Origin: Siderastrea radians
Taxonomy: Eukaryota > Cnidaria > Anthozoa > Scleractinia > Rhizangiidae
Length of the DNA stretch: 64,000 nucleotides
Reading direction: 5' to 3'
Assembly (NCBI GenBank): GCA_964017195.1
Contig: OZ024891.1
Location: 2,081,394-2,145,393 of the forward strand
Below the pieces are notes generated by a model. That model had not been told where the DNA came from. It saw only the letters and a list, made by a program, of their open reading frames with translations, and ran no database searches. Shown piece after piece: positions 33,112 through 43,572 of this stretch. Position 1 is the stretch's first letter, and every line of letters starts with the position of its first letter. Position numbers and translations under genes: made by a program.

Positions 33112-34164
33112 TTATCCGTGTACGATTGTGTACGATGTCATCTGAATGTTCGGTGCGGTTTGGGATTGTTCCGATCCTTTTTCGTGACATTTCGGGAAAG
33201 ACTCGGTTCCGATGTCAGTCTGCATCTGGACAGTTTCGGAAAGAAACGAAACAGTCCGTAAGGCGGACAGCACTGACTCAGCTCTCTCGATAACACGGCG
33301 ACATCCTAACAACAAAAATACTGCTTGTCTAAACTCTTCTCTATAAAACCAATAAATGAATGGATTCAGGGACGATTGGAGAAACAAAAACAAGAAGCAA
33401 ACTCTGAAAAACAAAGGGCTCGCTAGCCCTGGCGGATTGATGATATAACTAAAGTTATAAAGAGCTCGCGGAACCCAACAAATCACAAACACGAGAACAA
33501 CTGTGACGCATGCAATTGTCCCTTTCCGCCTTGTGGTCGACGCAACAGTCGTGTTTTGTGAGTCTCTCTTTTTCCTTTCGGCTTGCTTTCTAATGGCTCT
33601 CATTATTCTTACATTTGTTATCAGCATTAAAATGACCAGTAAGACCACAAAACCCAGGACTATGATGCTGTCGTAGAGCTTGTTGGCGAAGCGAGTGTCA
33701 GAGCCGCTGTGTTGCCAAAAGTTTCGAATTGCCGCCAAAATCAGCGGCAACAACCACACGACGGCTAAAATGGCCGCAACTCTTTTTGAAGTCATCTTGG
33801 AGCTATACTGAAGCGGTTGCAGGACTGCGATGTAGCGATCATAGGTAATGGCATAAAGATTAAGGGTTGTGGCAATTTTAACACAATCTTTCGCTCCTCT
33901 CATTAGCCAACAATATTTAGTTAGTGAATAGTCACAGCCAAGACCACAGTAAACTGCGTAAAACGGGACGACTAAAACAGACATAAGTACATCCCAAGCC
34001 GCCAAGCTTATTAGGAGAACATTCATTTTGTTACGCCGAAGTTTTTCTGTCTTTAGAAAAACAATACAAGCTAAAATGTTACCAACAAAGATTGTGGCAC
34101 CAACAACACCATATAGAATAAAGAACAAAGTTTCCGTTGACTTGTTACATGTGTGGCTTTCCAT
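33112..34164 (-). CDS. rhodopsin-like (class A) GPCR, receptor 4
   Basis: Intronless, 350 residues from the ATG at 34164. Further upstream the frame has only a TTG, then a stop. Marks: GN at 28-29, AAWD in TM2, DRY at 109-111, CWVP at 229-232 and NPFIY at 267-271. Outer cysteines are 6, 73, 77 and 85; loop 2 (RNFWQHS) has none. Lys92-Asp93 are at 3.32-3.33, Asn184 at 5.58 and Leu at 5.50. The loop after TM6, INPPGLASPLFFR, is nearly the same as in receptor 3, its tail-to-tail neighbour, so the two are likely close duplicates. It has the longest C-tail of the group (about 65 residues after helix 8) with Cys288 as a possible palmitoylation site and many Ser/Thr for arrestin control. Confidence 0.92.
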   Translation of the reverse strand: MESHTCNKSTETLFFILYGVVGATIFVGNILACIVFLKTEKLRRNKMNVLLISLAAWDVLMSVLVVPFYAVYCGLGCDYSLTKYCWLMRGAKDCVKIATTLNLYAITYDRYIAVLQPLQYSSKMTSKRVAAILAVVWLLPLILAAIRNFWQHSGSDTRFANKLYDSIIVLGFVVLLVILMLITNVRIMRAIRKQAERKKRDSQNTTVASTTRRKGTIACVTVVLVFVICWVPRALYNFSYIINPPGLASPLFFRVCFLFLFLQSSLNPFIYWFYREEFRQAVFLLLGCRRVIERAESVLSALRTVSFLSETVQMQTDIGTESFPKCHEKGSEQSQTAPNIQMTSYTIVHG

Positions 34165-36116
34165 CTGTACTACGTTGTTTACGATTTGCTTTTTTTTGGT
34201 ATGTAGTTGTGAACTGCAATCTTCTTTCCTTGAGAGCAAAGAAAAGGTTCAGAGTTTCAGACTTTAAACTTTACCTCGTTTCATATGATTCAGTGAAAAA
34301 AAAACTGCGACATGCATGGCAGGATTCTCGTGTGCTTTTGGTTTTGCCACAGTAGAACGTACTCATCCTTTGCTTTTGAATTAATTATATTTATGTTCAA
34401 GCTTTCTAAATATGCCAGATATCACAGAAAGCCTTTTGACGTAAGTACTTCCTTTTTATTTTATCAGCAGCATGTGTCATGTCATGAAAAATCGAGTAAA
34501 GTGACGAGGCCGATGGCTTGCAGCTAACCGAGTACAGTTACTGCCTACGTGAAAATAATTTGAGAGAAAACAGAATTGTACGGGAATATTATAAGTAACT
34601 TCGGATGTAGAAAATAATGTTATTTGTACATTTTTACGGCTTGTTTAAGTCCATTTTATAATTATAATATCTTCCTTAATTTTATCTGAAGAAGGCAAGG
34701 TCCGGCAACCGGATCAACAAAAAGCAAATAGATCAAATGAAGGTTATATGGGAATCAGCTCCTCAGCCAGTAAATAAACTAACGTCCCTAATTCAGACCT
34801 GACAACAGGCTTTGCTTTTAGCTTGGAGCTGGTTAGCAAAGATCTTTCTCCTAAGAACATGTCCAGGAGCATGTCTGTGAAAACTGTTAAATCTCTTAGT
34901 ACAAAATGTTAAAATTTTGTTTATTTTTGTTTAAATTTAAACAGTTTTTACGTTGAGATTTCGCTTCTAACTCTTGAAGTTTTTTTACACATGAAAGCGT
35001 TAGAGGGAAGTTGACAATACTTAGTACTGTGCCCACATTTAGTTGATGTAAGCGTTCAAGAGTGCGCGCAACAGGCTGACATAAGAACTCGTTCTACAGA
35101 CATCCGCTGTACAGACATCCACTGACATAAAAACGAACACCTTTTTATCACGACAACGTACTGTTCTTGCTCTCGACCAACACGGACACCCCGTTAATAC
35201 AGACATTTTTTCTGATCCCAGTTGTGTCCGCAATAAAGGGATTTAATTGTATTAGTCTTATCAGCCAATCAGAGCGTGGGCACTGTAGTTACTATTATTA
35301 GTTTGCTAAAATAATTAACAATACAGTTTTTGTCTTCCTTGACTCAGTGAGCACTCTATCATAAGGCTGAACTCTAATTAGGTTAAAGCGTTCTGGAAGC
35401 GTTAGTTCATAGTTAATCTTGTTTAGTAGACATTCGCCGTGGTCTTTTGCTAATTCGCGAATCTAAGTGGTTCAATCGACATTGTCTATTAAAAGAATAA
35501 AGTGTTTCTGTGTCGGGGGGACTATCGACTGATACTTGCCCCGCGGAAATTTGTCCTTGGATAGTAAATTTACTGCTGTTTTCTAAATGCAGTCATTTTC
35601 TTGTCATTCAAAATAAGACTTCTCCTCCGTGTTTTCTATGAACGATAGTCAACTCAGATGCGCCTTGTCGGCTATAGCTAACTCTGCCAAATTTTAGAGA
35701 CGGCGAGACAACGATCTTAGACCACGATTTTTGTTATTATTACTGACATTTTAGTATTACAAATGTTGGCAGGATCGTTAGTAGGAACCCACACTATTGA
35801 CTGGGTGGTGCTAAGTCTACATCGAAATTAACAGCACAGGTATTCTTGCATGAAAGATCATAAAGAATGATCAACGGTCATAATAGCTAGTGAGGCTTTT
35901 AGTGGGACGATACATCCCTCAATAAAATTCTCTACAGTGTCCTTTGTAGTTATTTTATTTACTAAGCAAGTACTAAGCCTTCTATATATGCTATCTTTTT
36001 TAGACAGTTAAAATTAAAAGCTAACGGGAGCATGTTTAAAAGAACATCTAGCAAAGGTTTTTTGTTACCTTTTATTATTTGAATGTCATATTTACCGAGC
36101 GTCATAAATTGGACCA
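34165..36116. other. intergenic, nothing recognised
   Basis: About 2 kb upstream of receptor 4. No gene was recognised. Short repeat-like words occur around 35080-35230. Confidence 0.35.
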
Positions 36117-36119
36117 TTA

Positions 36120-37252
36120 GAGAGTCAGTGTCGCCCAAAGTGCTTTGCGCGGTTGTGTTTTTGTTTTGAAGTTTGGCTGGTGCGTTTGCCGGACGTTTCG
36201 CAAATTATACCCTGCTGCACTGGCCTTTCAGCAAGCTGATATTTACAGTAGTAGCCTCTGAAAATAGTAATATCTTCATTGCTAGATGTTACCGGAGAAA
36301 ACAACTCTGGATCTGACTTTGTAGTCAACGCGTATGGAGCTTTTATAACAACCGATCGATTGATCGATCGATCTCGATGGACGTAGAACCAGAGTAGCCA
36401 CTTCCACTCGATATAAAAATAATAAGACAAAAACAAGTAGCAAAAATATTGACGTCTTCATCGCTAGATGTCACTGGAGAAAACTACTCAAGATCTGACT
36501 TTGCATTCAATGCGTATGCATGGATCTATTACAGTCCGATCGATTGATTGCGCGATCGATCGCCTCGACCGTACCCTGCGAGCAGAGGCCCTTCGATCTT
36601 CCCGACTTATCTAGGAAGATCGAAGGGCCTCTGCTCGCAGGGTACATCGACCGATGTCGATGGACGCAAAACCAGAATAGCCACTTACACTTTTTGTAAA
36701 AATAAAAAACAAACAGACAGACAGTGAACACAAGGAATAATTAAGCAAAACAGCACAAGCTCATGACCATAAGCATTATTTTGGAGCAAGCCCGTAGCTA
36801 CTGTTATTTTGTGGTAATTAACGTTCCTTCTGTTTTCATTCAGCAACGAATGTAGCACTATTTCGGCAAACACAGGGTCAGTACTATTGCTGAAACCCGT
36901 AGAAGTCTTTCTTTCCCTCCGCTACTGATACACGGACTCCTTCAGCCGTACAACTTTGGCAGAGCAGGGAAGACTCGGCCTTCGCCTCAACTTTCCTGAA
37001 CCCTACGAGGCATCCAATTTAAAGATCTCCTTCTCCACCGCGAAAACACTGCAGAATTCGGAAATATACAACGAAATCGATACGGCGACACTTAAATGAG
37101 AAGTCAAAATTCACACTAGTGCTTTCGGATCGCCAGCGGCAGCGATGGAAGAAGATACAAATCAGACTTCACGACAATCAAGAAAATGGCGTATTTTTCA
37201 TATATGAAAAATGTACCTCGGCGCGCAAAGCACTTTGGGTGACACTGGCTCT
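36120..37252. mobile_element. Harbinger-type non-autonomous element
   Basis: Inverted ends share CAGTGTC, one variable base, then CCCAAAGTGCTTTGCGCG, and are flanked on both sides by TTA (36117-36119 and 37253-37255). A 3-bp TTA duplication is the signature of PIF/Harbinger insertion. The interior has a tandem duplication (about 36264-36441 and 36445-36723) and a nested hairpin. No transposase frame is present. The right end is 111 bp past the stop of receptor 5. Confidence 0.75.
36571..36645. repeat. perfect 32-bp stem hairpin
   Basis: Bases 36571-36602 (GTACCCTGCGAGCAGAGGCC onward) are exactly reverse-complementary to 36614-36645, with an 11-base loop. The hairpin lies in the second unit of the tandem duplication at a place where the first unit has no such insert, flanked by TCGACC on both sides. 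Confidence 0.92.
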
Positions 37253-37362
37253 TTAAGATCCAGGTGTTATTTCGTGGCCACCATCCAATCACATGGCAGT
37301 GGGTGTAAGTGTCATACTTGATCATTTTTCAAACTACGTCAAACATGATTCCCTGTTTTTAA

Positions 37363-38349
37363 TTAACTTTTTGAAAACAAGTCGAAAAAAGCTTGTCGGA
37401 AATCTTCCCTGTAGAATGAGTAAATAAGAGGATTCACCGAGGACTGTAAGAACAGAAAAAACAATGATAGTTTTACAAGTAATGGAGAGACTAAATCAGG
37501 TCGGCCAAACACATGACTAAAGTTGTAGAGAGCCCTGGGTATCCAACAAATAATAAAGATTAAAACGATCAAAACACACGATACGGTTCCTTTGTGCTTT
37601 CGGCGCTTTTCACTGAATTTTCTTTCTCCGTCCAAATCGTAGCCATCACTGTTACGACTCGACAGTTCAGCGAAATTGTCTTCACTCTGACTTTGTTTTC
37701 TTATCGCTTGCATTATCATGCTATTCACAGTTATCATAATCATGACTGGAACTACAACAAACGCGAAAATCAACACGGTGCTGTATATGCGGTCGATGTG
37801 TAACGACTCCTCAGCCGAAGCAGTGTGTTGCCAAGCGTTTCGCAGTAAAGCCAGCAAAATGGGAACTGTCCATACAAGAAAAAGAATCCCAAAAACGCGA
37901 TTTTTGGTCATTTTAGAATGGTACTCCAGTGGTCGTAACACGGCTACGTACCGATCATAAGTGATAGCGAGAAGGTTGAATTTTGTGGCGGGGAATACCA
38001 CAAAGCGTGCTCCTCCGATGAACCAGCAATGTTTAGTGAGCGTGTACCGACATCCCGTGCAGAATATAGCGTGACCAGGGATGACTAGTAAGGCCATCAT
38101 GACATCTGCAAATCCCAGACTGACAAGAAAGATGTTCATGTTGCTTTGTCTCATGTGCTTGTTAGCGACGAATACGATGATTGTAATGATGTTGCCCAGG
38201 AGGATAACAATTCCTAGCGCGCCAAACAGAACCCAAAACGGTCTTTCCAAACTTTCTTGACATGTCGTAGAAGGGGAAGTTTTTGTTGGGAAATTTGTCA
38301 CACCAGTAGCGTTCGAGGTATTGATTTTAAACACCGGGTACATTTTCAT
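37363..38349 (-). CDS. rhodopsin-like (class A) GPCR, receptor 5
   Basis: Intronless, 328 residues from the ATG at 38349; the frame upstream lacks another ATG. Marks: GN at 52-53, GFAD in TM2, DRY at 132-134, CWIP at 268-271 and NPLIY at 306-310. Outer cysteines are 30, 97, 100 and 108; loop 2 (RNAWQHT) has none. The 3.32-3.33 pair is Arg115-Phe116, so the acidic residue seen in most siblings is missing and the ligand pocket should differ. Asn209 is at 5.58 and the TM5 proline is kept. The N-terminus has sequons (NTS, NAT). The third inner loop is rich in Ser, Asp and Glu. Helix 8 ends the protein almost at once (DLFSKS). FGRPDLVSP after TM6 places it with receptors 2, 6 and 7. Confidence 0.93.
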   Translation of the reverse strand: MKMYPVFKINTSNATGVTNFPTKTSPSTTCQESLERPFWVLFGALGIVILLGNIITIIVFVANKHMRQSNMNIFLVSLGFADVMMALLVIPGHAIFCTGCRYTLTKHCWFIGGARFVVFPATKFNLLAITYDRYVAVLRPLEYHSKMTKNRVFGILFLVWTVPILLALLRNAWQHTASAEESLHIDRIYSTVLIFAFVVVPVMIMITVNSMIMQAIRKQSQSEDNFAELSSRNSDGYDLDGERKFSEKRRKHKGTVSCVLIVLIFIICWIPRALYNFSHVFGRPDLVSPLLVKLSLFFLFLQSSVNPLIYSFYREDFRQAFFDLFSKS

Positions 38350-39348
38350 TAAAAAACTTGCTATGCTTCGGTGATAAATTGAACAAGAAAGAGGAACTTC
38401 CAGACCACTTGCATAGGAGGGACTGATGAATTTTAAGTGTGAAAGTTCTGAAAGCAATAATTTTAGTTTTTTTTGTTCAACATTAAAGTGCTTTTGAAGT
38501 GACAATGATGTGTGAAAACCACAAGTAAAAGAAAGAAAGTGATCAAGCAGTGGATAGTATGATGACTTGATCTACCAGGAAATTCTCAGAAGTGACATTG
38601 AAAGAGTATATAATGTGTAGTAAGGAGAATTGATATTTGGAGCTCAGGGCAGATCAATTAACACATGTCAGGGGAAGTTTGGTTTTTTGACCATTTTTAA
38701 CTTATTAGCTTTATTAGATTAGGAAATTGCACACAACTTTAATGTTTCATCTCTAAGCAACAAAGCATCGAAGTCAAACATTTTTCTGTTGATTGCTCCT
38801 TCTTGTGCATACTTAATGAAAACAAAATGTATGAAATGCACCTGTCGTTCCGAATATTGTTTCTTTTAACTAATCTGAATACGGATTTTGCAATCGAAAA
38901 TTCTATTTTCCCATTTTGCGACCTGAACCATCCTCGCAGACTCAGGGGCGCGGAGTAAAAGGGACAAAGAAGGACATCGAAGGAGAAATTGATGCAAACT
39001 CATTTTGGAAACGTTTGCTTTCACAGAATTTTTCCCATTCACCTTTCCCCCGACTGCCTGGCGGCCTTGGATCTCCAAGGATGCTAACAAACCAAGTCTT
39101 AAATGAAATATGAAAGATCCATCTCTTCCTCTATATAGCACTTGAATATTCAGGAGTGGAAACAAATATGGATAAGTGGTTGCACAAAAATAAAAAATAA
39201 AAACTGGATTATTGTAACTAAAATCCCTAAAATGATTTGATTAAAAGGAACACAACTTAATACGGATCGACCTCGATAGAACACGCCCAAAAATGCATGG
39301 GAGGTTAACTTTTGTGTCTTCACTAATCCGCGTCATATCATAAAAACA
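38350..39348. other. intergenic, nothing recognised
   Basis: Upstream region of receptor 5. TATATAA-like words occur near 38607, about 260 bp before the ATG. No further feature was recognised. Confidence 0.35.
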
Positions 39349-39690
39349 GCATACTTGCTGTGGGAATACTGTGGTTACTGGGAGCATACTTGCTGTGGGA
39401 GTACTGTGCTTACTGGGAGCATACTTGCTGTGGGAGTACTGTGCTTACTGGGAGCATACTTGCTGTGAGAGTATTGTGCTTACTGGGAGCATACTTGCTG
39501 TGGGAGTACTGTGCTTACTGGGAGCATACTTGCTGTGGGAGTACTGTGCTTACTGGGAGCATACTTGCTGTGGGAGTACTGTGCCTACTGGGAGCATACT
39601 TGCTGTGGGAGAAGTGTGCTTACTGGGAGCATACTTGCTGTGGGAGTACTGTGCTTACTGGGAGCATACTTGCTGTGGGAGTACTGTGCT
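39349..39690. repeat. 35-bp minisatellite, about 10 units
   Basis: Unit GCATACTTGCTGTGGGAGTA plus 15 more bases, repeating at exact 35-bp steps from 39349 to 39664 with a partial last unit. A few units carry single substitutions (for example GAAGTG for GTACTG near 39610). The period is not a multiple of three, so the long frames across it are artefacts. Confidence 0.95.
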
Positions 39691-40107
39691 TGGGTAATTC
39701 GCACAAAAGATAGATTAGTTGCTGATGTGGTGTTCAAGTGCTTCGTGGTTGATGGTTGCAGCTATGGTCGTTATGGACTGTAATTTTTGTGGTGTTTGCC
39801 TGACAATCAATATGATGTCACAAACTGTGGAAAATCTACTTAATAGGCTGGCCTGAAACGGACGTCAAATCTCTTAGAATCTTAAGATCAAAGAGATTAC
39901 CTGCAAACTGGCTTTAAGATCCATCTGAGATTAAACCCACATTGCATTAACATTTTAAGTACATGTTTACGTAATACATTGTTTCTGAAATCAATAAACA
40001 TTTTCTGGCAGTCGCATACTCTGACGTGCATGCTTTACATTCTACTATTGAGTTCTGTTTTTTTTTTCAAGAAAGGAAACAGTGGAGACAACGAGGATAT
40101 TGAATGA
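39691..40107. other. 3' flank of receptor 6
   Basis: No feature recognised between the minisatellite and the receptor stop codon. Confidence 0.4.
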
Positions 40108-41124
40108 TTAGTCAGTGGTAGCACTTCTTTGCAGTACCGCAGCTGGCTCTAATCGAGTGTTGATTTCGTTCATCGGCTTAAGGGCGACTGCTCTAGTTCC
40201 TGTAAATTTGCAACAAATTAACTTGAATGCTGCTTGCCTGAACTCAGATCGGCAAAACGAATAAATGAAAGGATTTGCAGATGATTGTAGAAATAGAAAC
40301 AGCCACGCAACTTTAACTGAAACTGCATTCACCAAATCAGGCCGACCGAAAACGAAACTAAAATTTGTGACAGCCAATGGTAACCAACTAACAAGAAAAA
40401 CAAACACTACTAAAACACAAGCTAATGTTCCTTTTCTTGCTGGGCTTCTTTCTAGCTGACTTTCGTGGTTTGTTTCTTTAGTGGTATCTCTGTTTCTTTC
40501 TTGTTGTACTCGTCGACTTTGTCTCCGTATTGCTTGAATTATCTTTAAGTTCATTCCAAGAATGATGAGGATAGGTAACAGAGCGAAGGCAAAAATCAAA
40601 ATGCTGTTGTAAATCGTGTCTATTTTGTGCACTTCCTCTGCCGTCTCTGTATGCAGCCACGCGTTACGTATGAGCGCAGTGGTGCAACTAAAACACCAGA
40701 TCCCGATCAAAATAAAGGTGACACGAGTCGTTGTAATGTAGTTCTGGTACCGTAGAGGTCGTACCACTGCAAGGAACCTATCAACCGATATAGCAGCTAA
40801 ACTAAACACTGTTCCACCTAAGGCAATGTCCTTGAGGCTGGACATGAACCAACAGTACTTGGAAGAGATGCAACCTTTGCATAACACGGTGTAAGGAACA
40901 ACAAACACGGCCATCAAGACGTCAGCCACTGCCAAGCTGAGTAAAAACACGTTCATGTAGCTTTGGCGAAGCCGCTTTGTGCTAGCAAAGACAATGAACG
41001 TAAAAACGTTCCCTGTCAATATAACAACGCCCGTACTGCCATAAAGAATCCAGAAAACCAGCTCCAATGATTGGTTGCAGGAAGGCATGGTTTGAGTTGG
41101 TTCGTCACTCGAGTCTTTTGCCAT
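40108..41124 (-). CDS. rhodopsin-like (class A) GPCR, receptor 6
   Basis: Intronless, 338 residues, ATG at 41124. Marks: GN at 38-39, AVAD in TM2, DRF at 115-117 (Phe for the usual Tyr), SWLP at 246-249 and NPFIY at 284-288. Outer cysteines are 16, 82, 85 and 91. The loop between Cys85 and Cys91 is two residues shorter than in most siblings. Loop 2 (RNAWLHT) has no Cys. Lys98-Asp99 are at 3.32-3.33 and Asn192 at 5.58. TM4 lacks the common proline. After TM6 it reads LPLAVTNF where siblings have PRxxxNF, so a conserved Arg is lost. CC at 304-305 may be palmitoylated. The C-tail is about 35 residues. Confidence 0.93.
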   Translation of the reverse strand: MAKDSSDEPTQTMPSCNQSLELVFWILYGSTGVVILTGNVFTFIVFASTKRLRQSYMNVFLLSLAVADVLMAVFVVPYTVLCKGCISSKYCWFMSSLKDIALGGTVFSLAAISVDRFLAVVRPLRYQNYITTTRVTFILIGIWCFSCTTALIRNAWLHTETAEEVHKIDTIYNSILIFAFALLPILIILGMNLKIIQAIRRQSRRVQQERNRDTTKETNHESQLERSPARKGTLACVLVVFVFLVSWLPLAVTNFSFVFGRPDLVNAVSVKVAWLFLFLQSSANPFIYSFCRSEFRQAAFKLICCKFTGTRAVALKPMNEINTRLEPAAVLQRSATTD

Positions 41125-43572
41125 TTTCAGCTGCTTCTTTACAGGGCTGTAATAGACGACTCAATTTTTTTTCAATGACCACACGTAAACCGCCCTATGT
41201 AAACCGCTTGCCTTAAGTGGATCAAGTTATCACTAACCACGATAAATCAATGAAGTTCTTATCGGCTGAAAAGGTTAACAACTATTTCTCGTTATTCCAA
41301 GGACGTGACATTTTTGAATTTCAATTTCAAATATCCGTTTTTAACTTGATATGCAGATTTAATTGCGAACAACTTAGAGTAAAAGATATTTACATGTAAT
41401 TGTGTCCAAAAATAGGAAGCACCAAGAAATTCGTAAGGGTTTTGACAGGCTCAGTGGACTGAAAAATACAAACGGTTATCTTTTCAGTGTCAAAACGCCG
41501 GTGCCTTTTCATCTTACATATCAACGAGTTAAACTTTGACGTTGATAGCTCTCAAAGATGTTTAATCTTTTTAAAATTCATTTTGGATCTTGATCTAAAG
41601 AAAGATTAAATTCGAATGCAGCATGACTCTATGAATACACGATAAACCAGTTCCTGTTGTAATGTGAGACGTTCAAAGGTAAGTAAAACGACAGCCACAG
41701 AACAAACCGTTGAGGAGTGAGATGGACATCAGCAAAATACTTGAGATAGTAAAAAATTTTTTAAATGAACGCGCAATGCGGTATTCGAGGGAACAGGGAA
41801 CAGTTCCCACCAACGTGGCTCGGGTTCGATTCGCGGTCCCGGTGTCATATGTGGTCTGAGTTTGTTGTTGGTTATCGTCCTTGCTCCGAGCGTTTTTCTC
41901 CACATTTCCAAATTCGATCTGGAATCAGTGGACGAAAAGCCACCCTATGGAGATGCCACTGCAAAATTCCAGTTTATTATTATTATTCATTTAATTTTAT
42001 TTATTTATTCATTTTGTATTATATATCCAACGCTTTCTGTTTTCGTCTTACTCGTACTCTCGTAGATGTCAGTTTGCTGTTTAGTTTGTTATGTCAGACA
42101 AAACATTTGAATGCTGAAAAACATTGAACGTTGTAAATGTTGCGCTTTTACCGGCCATAGAACTTAAGTTTCATTTCTAATTTCATAGTGTCTTCTGCAG
42201 ATCTGATGAACCGACAGGCGGTATGTTTGTCAAACACGGAACTAGAGATAGTCACTTCCAGTTGGATGATAACGCTATTATGTGACGTCCTGAGTAGGTT
42301 GTTTTCGATGAACCTATTTTTATGACGTCATGAAAGTTTGGTAATCATTGAAAAGAGTTAAGACAGTGAACCTATTGCGTACGTGATCAGTTCAGTTGAA
42401 GCCCTCGTGGTTTTTCAGATTTCGCTCACGCGCTTAACTACCCTGCGAGAAAATAGCAGTTGGGGCTGGGGGGAGGGGAAGGGGAGCTCCCATATAAAAG
42501 TGACAGGGTTGGTTGTCGTACCTTTGATGAGTACTGTTTTAAAAAAATGTTTGGTGTGGTACCGCCTTGGGTGCTAAAATCTAAAATCACTCCCGCTAAA
42601 ATTATCTTGTTATTTTGTAGGGTAGACTGCCGGGAAAAATATGACTGGAAATGAAAGCGCTTTTCAGAATTAGCCGATCCTTGTTTTCATCTGTGGCCTT
42701 TGATCTCTGCATTATCATAAATAATCGAAAATTTAATTAAGCTTGGCAGACAAAAAAATGCGATAAATTGAAAGAGTTTAGGAAATTTAGGAATGAAAAC
42801 GTTGAAGAACAACCGCTAGTAAAGTGGAATGTGGGCTTCAAGAAGAAACAAATAAAGGAGTTGTGCAACTGCGCATAATTCCCCGGATATCGCCTGTTTG
42901 TTTTGTCAACAGACGAGCGTTGTCGCAGTTCTCCGCCAAACATCTGTGGCTGATCCCACGTTCGTCTTCATTTGCAACCGACGCGTACAGACTGAAGGCA
43001 TTGTATTCTATGCCTTTATTTGTTATGCTAAACTGGACACTACAAAGCTTTTATTACCGAATACCTCCAATACCCGGCTAATACCCAAACTTGTCACTGG
43101 TATTGACACAAGGGACAATGAGTTGCCGCACATATAGTGGTTTTCAAGAGGATAAAGTTCATAAAGCACAACTGACGTATTTTACCACTAAGAGAAAACA
43201 CTCGCAGAAAAATACCCATCTTAACTGATTTTGATTAGAAGCTATGGGTGAATACTTAAAAAAGAAATACAAATTGTATAGTTTTCTTGCAACTCCGCGG
43301 CATTTTAAATTATTTTCGAGAATATTTTTCAAATTTGAATTTATCATTTAAACGTTAGAATTCTAGCTCGCTTTACATCTCAGAAACTGATGTTGAACAT
43401 TATTAAGATTTATTAAAACCATTGATTGTCCTAGCGTTGCTTGAACATTGTTTATTTGCTCAGGCTAAAAATCATTTTTCCGTCAGTTACTGTAAAAACT
43501 AACTTCAGGATTTTTTTCTTACATATCGTAGCATTTACATAACAACCATGTAACTATAAACGCTTTAATCTT
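41125..43572. other. intergenic with a SINE fragment
   Basis: Apart from the SINE fragment at 41786-42010 no feature was recognised. An AATAAA on the minus strand at 43451-43456, 117 bp past receptor 7, is a plausible polyadenylation signal. Confidence 0.4.
41786..42010 (+). repeat. SINE fragment related to 21120-21405
   Basis: It contains the B-box region GGTTCGATTC and GGTCCCGGTGTCATATGTGG, then TTTGTTGTTGGTTATCGTCC. It lacks the tRNA-like 5' part and the CTCCGGTTTTCC segment of the other copy and has a degenerate T/A-rich tail. It is an old, partly deleted copy. Confidence 0.7.

Noticed and set aside
39349..39690. Possible CRISPR-like array
   Set aside because: The 35-bp units are directly adjacent with no unique spacers, and the genome is eukaryotic.
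39360..39783. Three overlapping repetitive ORFs of 90-117 residues
   Set aside because: They come from the 35-bp minisatellite, whose period is not a multiple of three. Every frame gives the same peptide cycle, so coding is unlikely.
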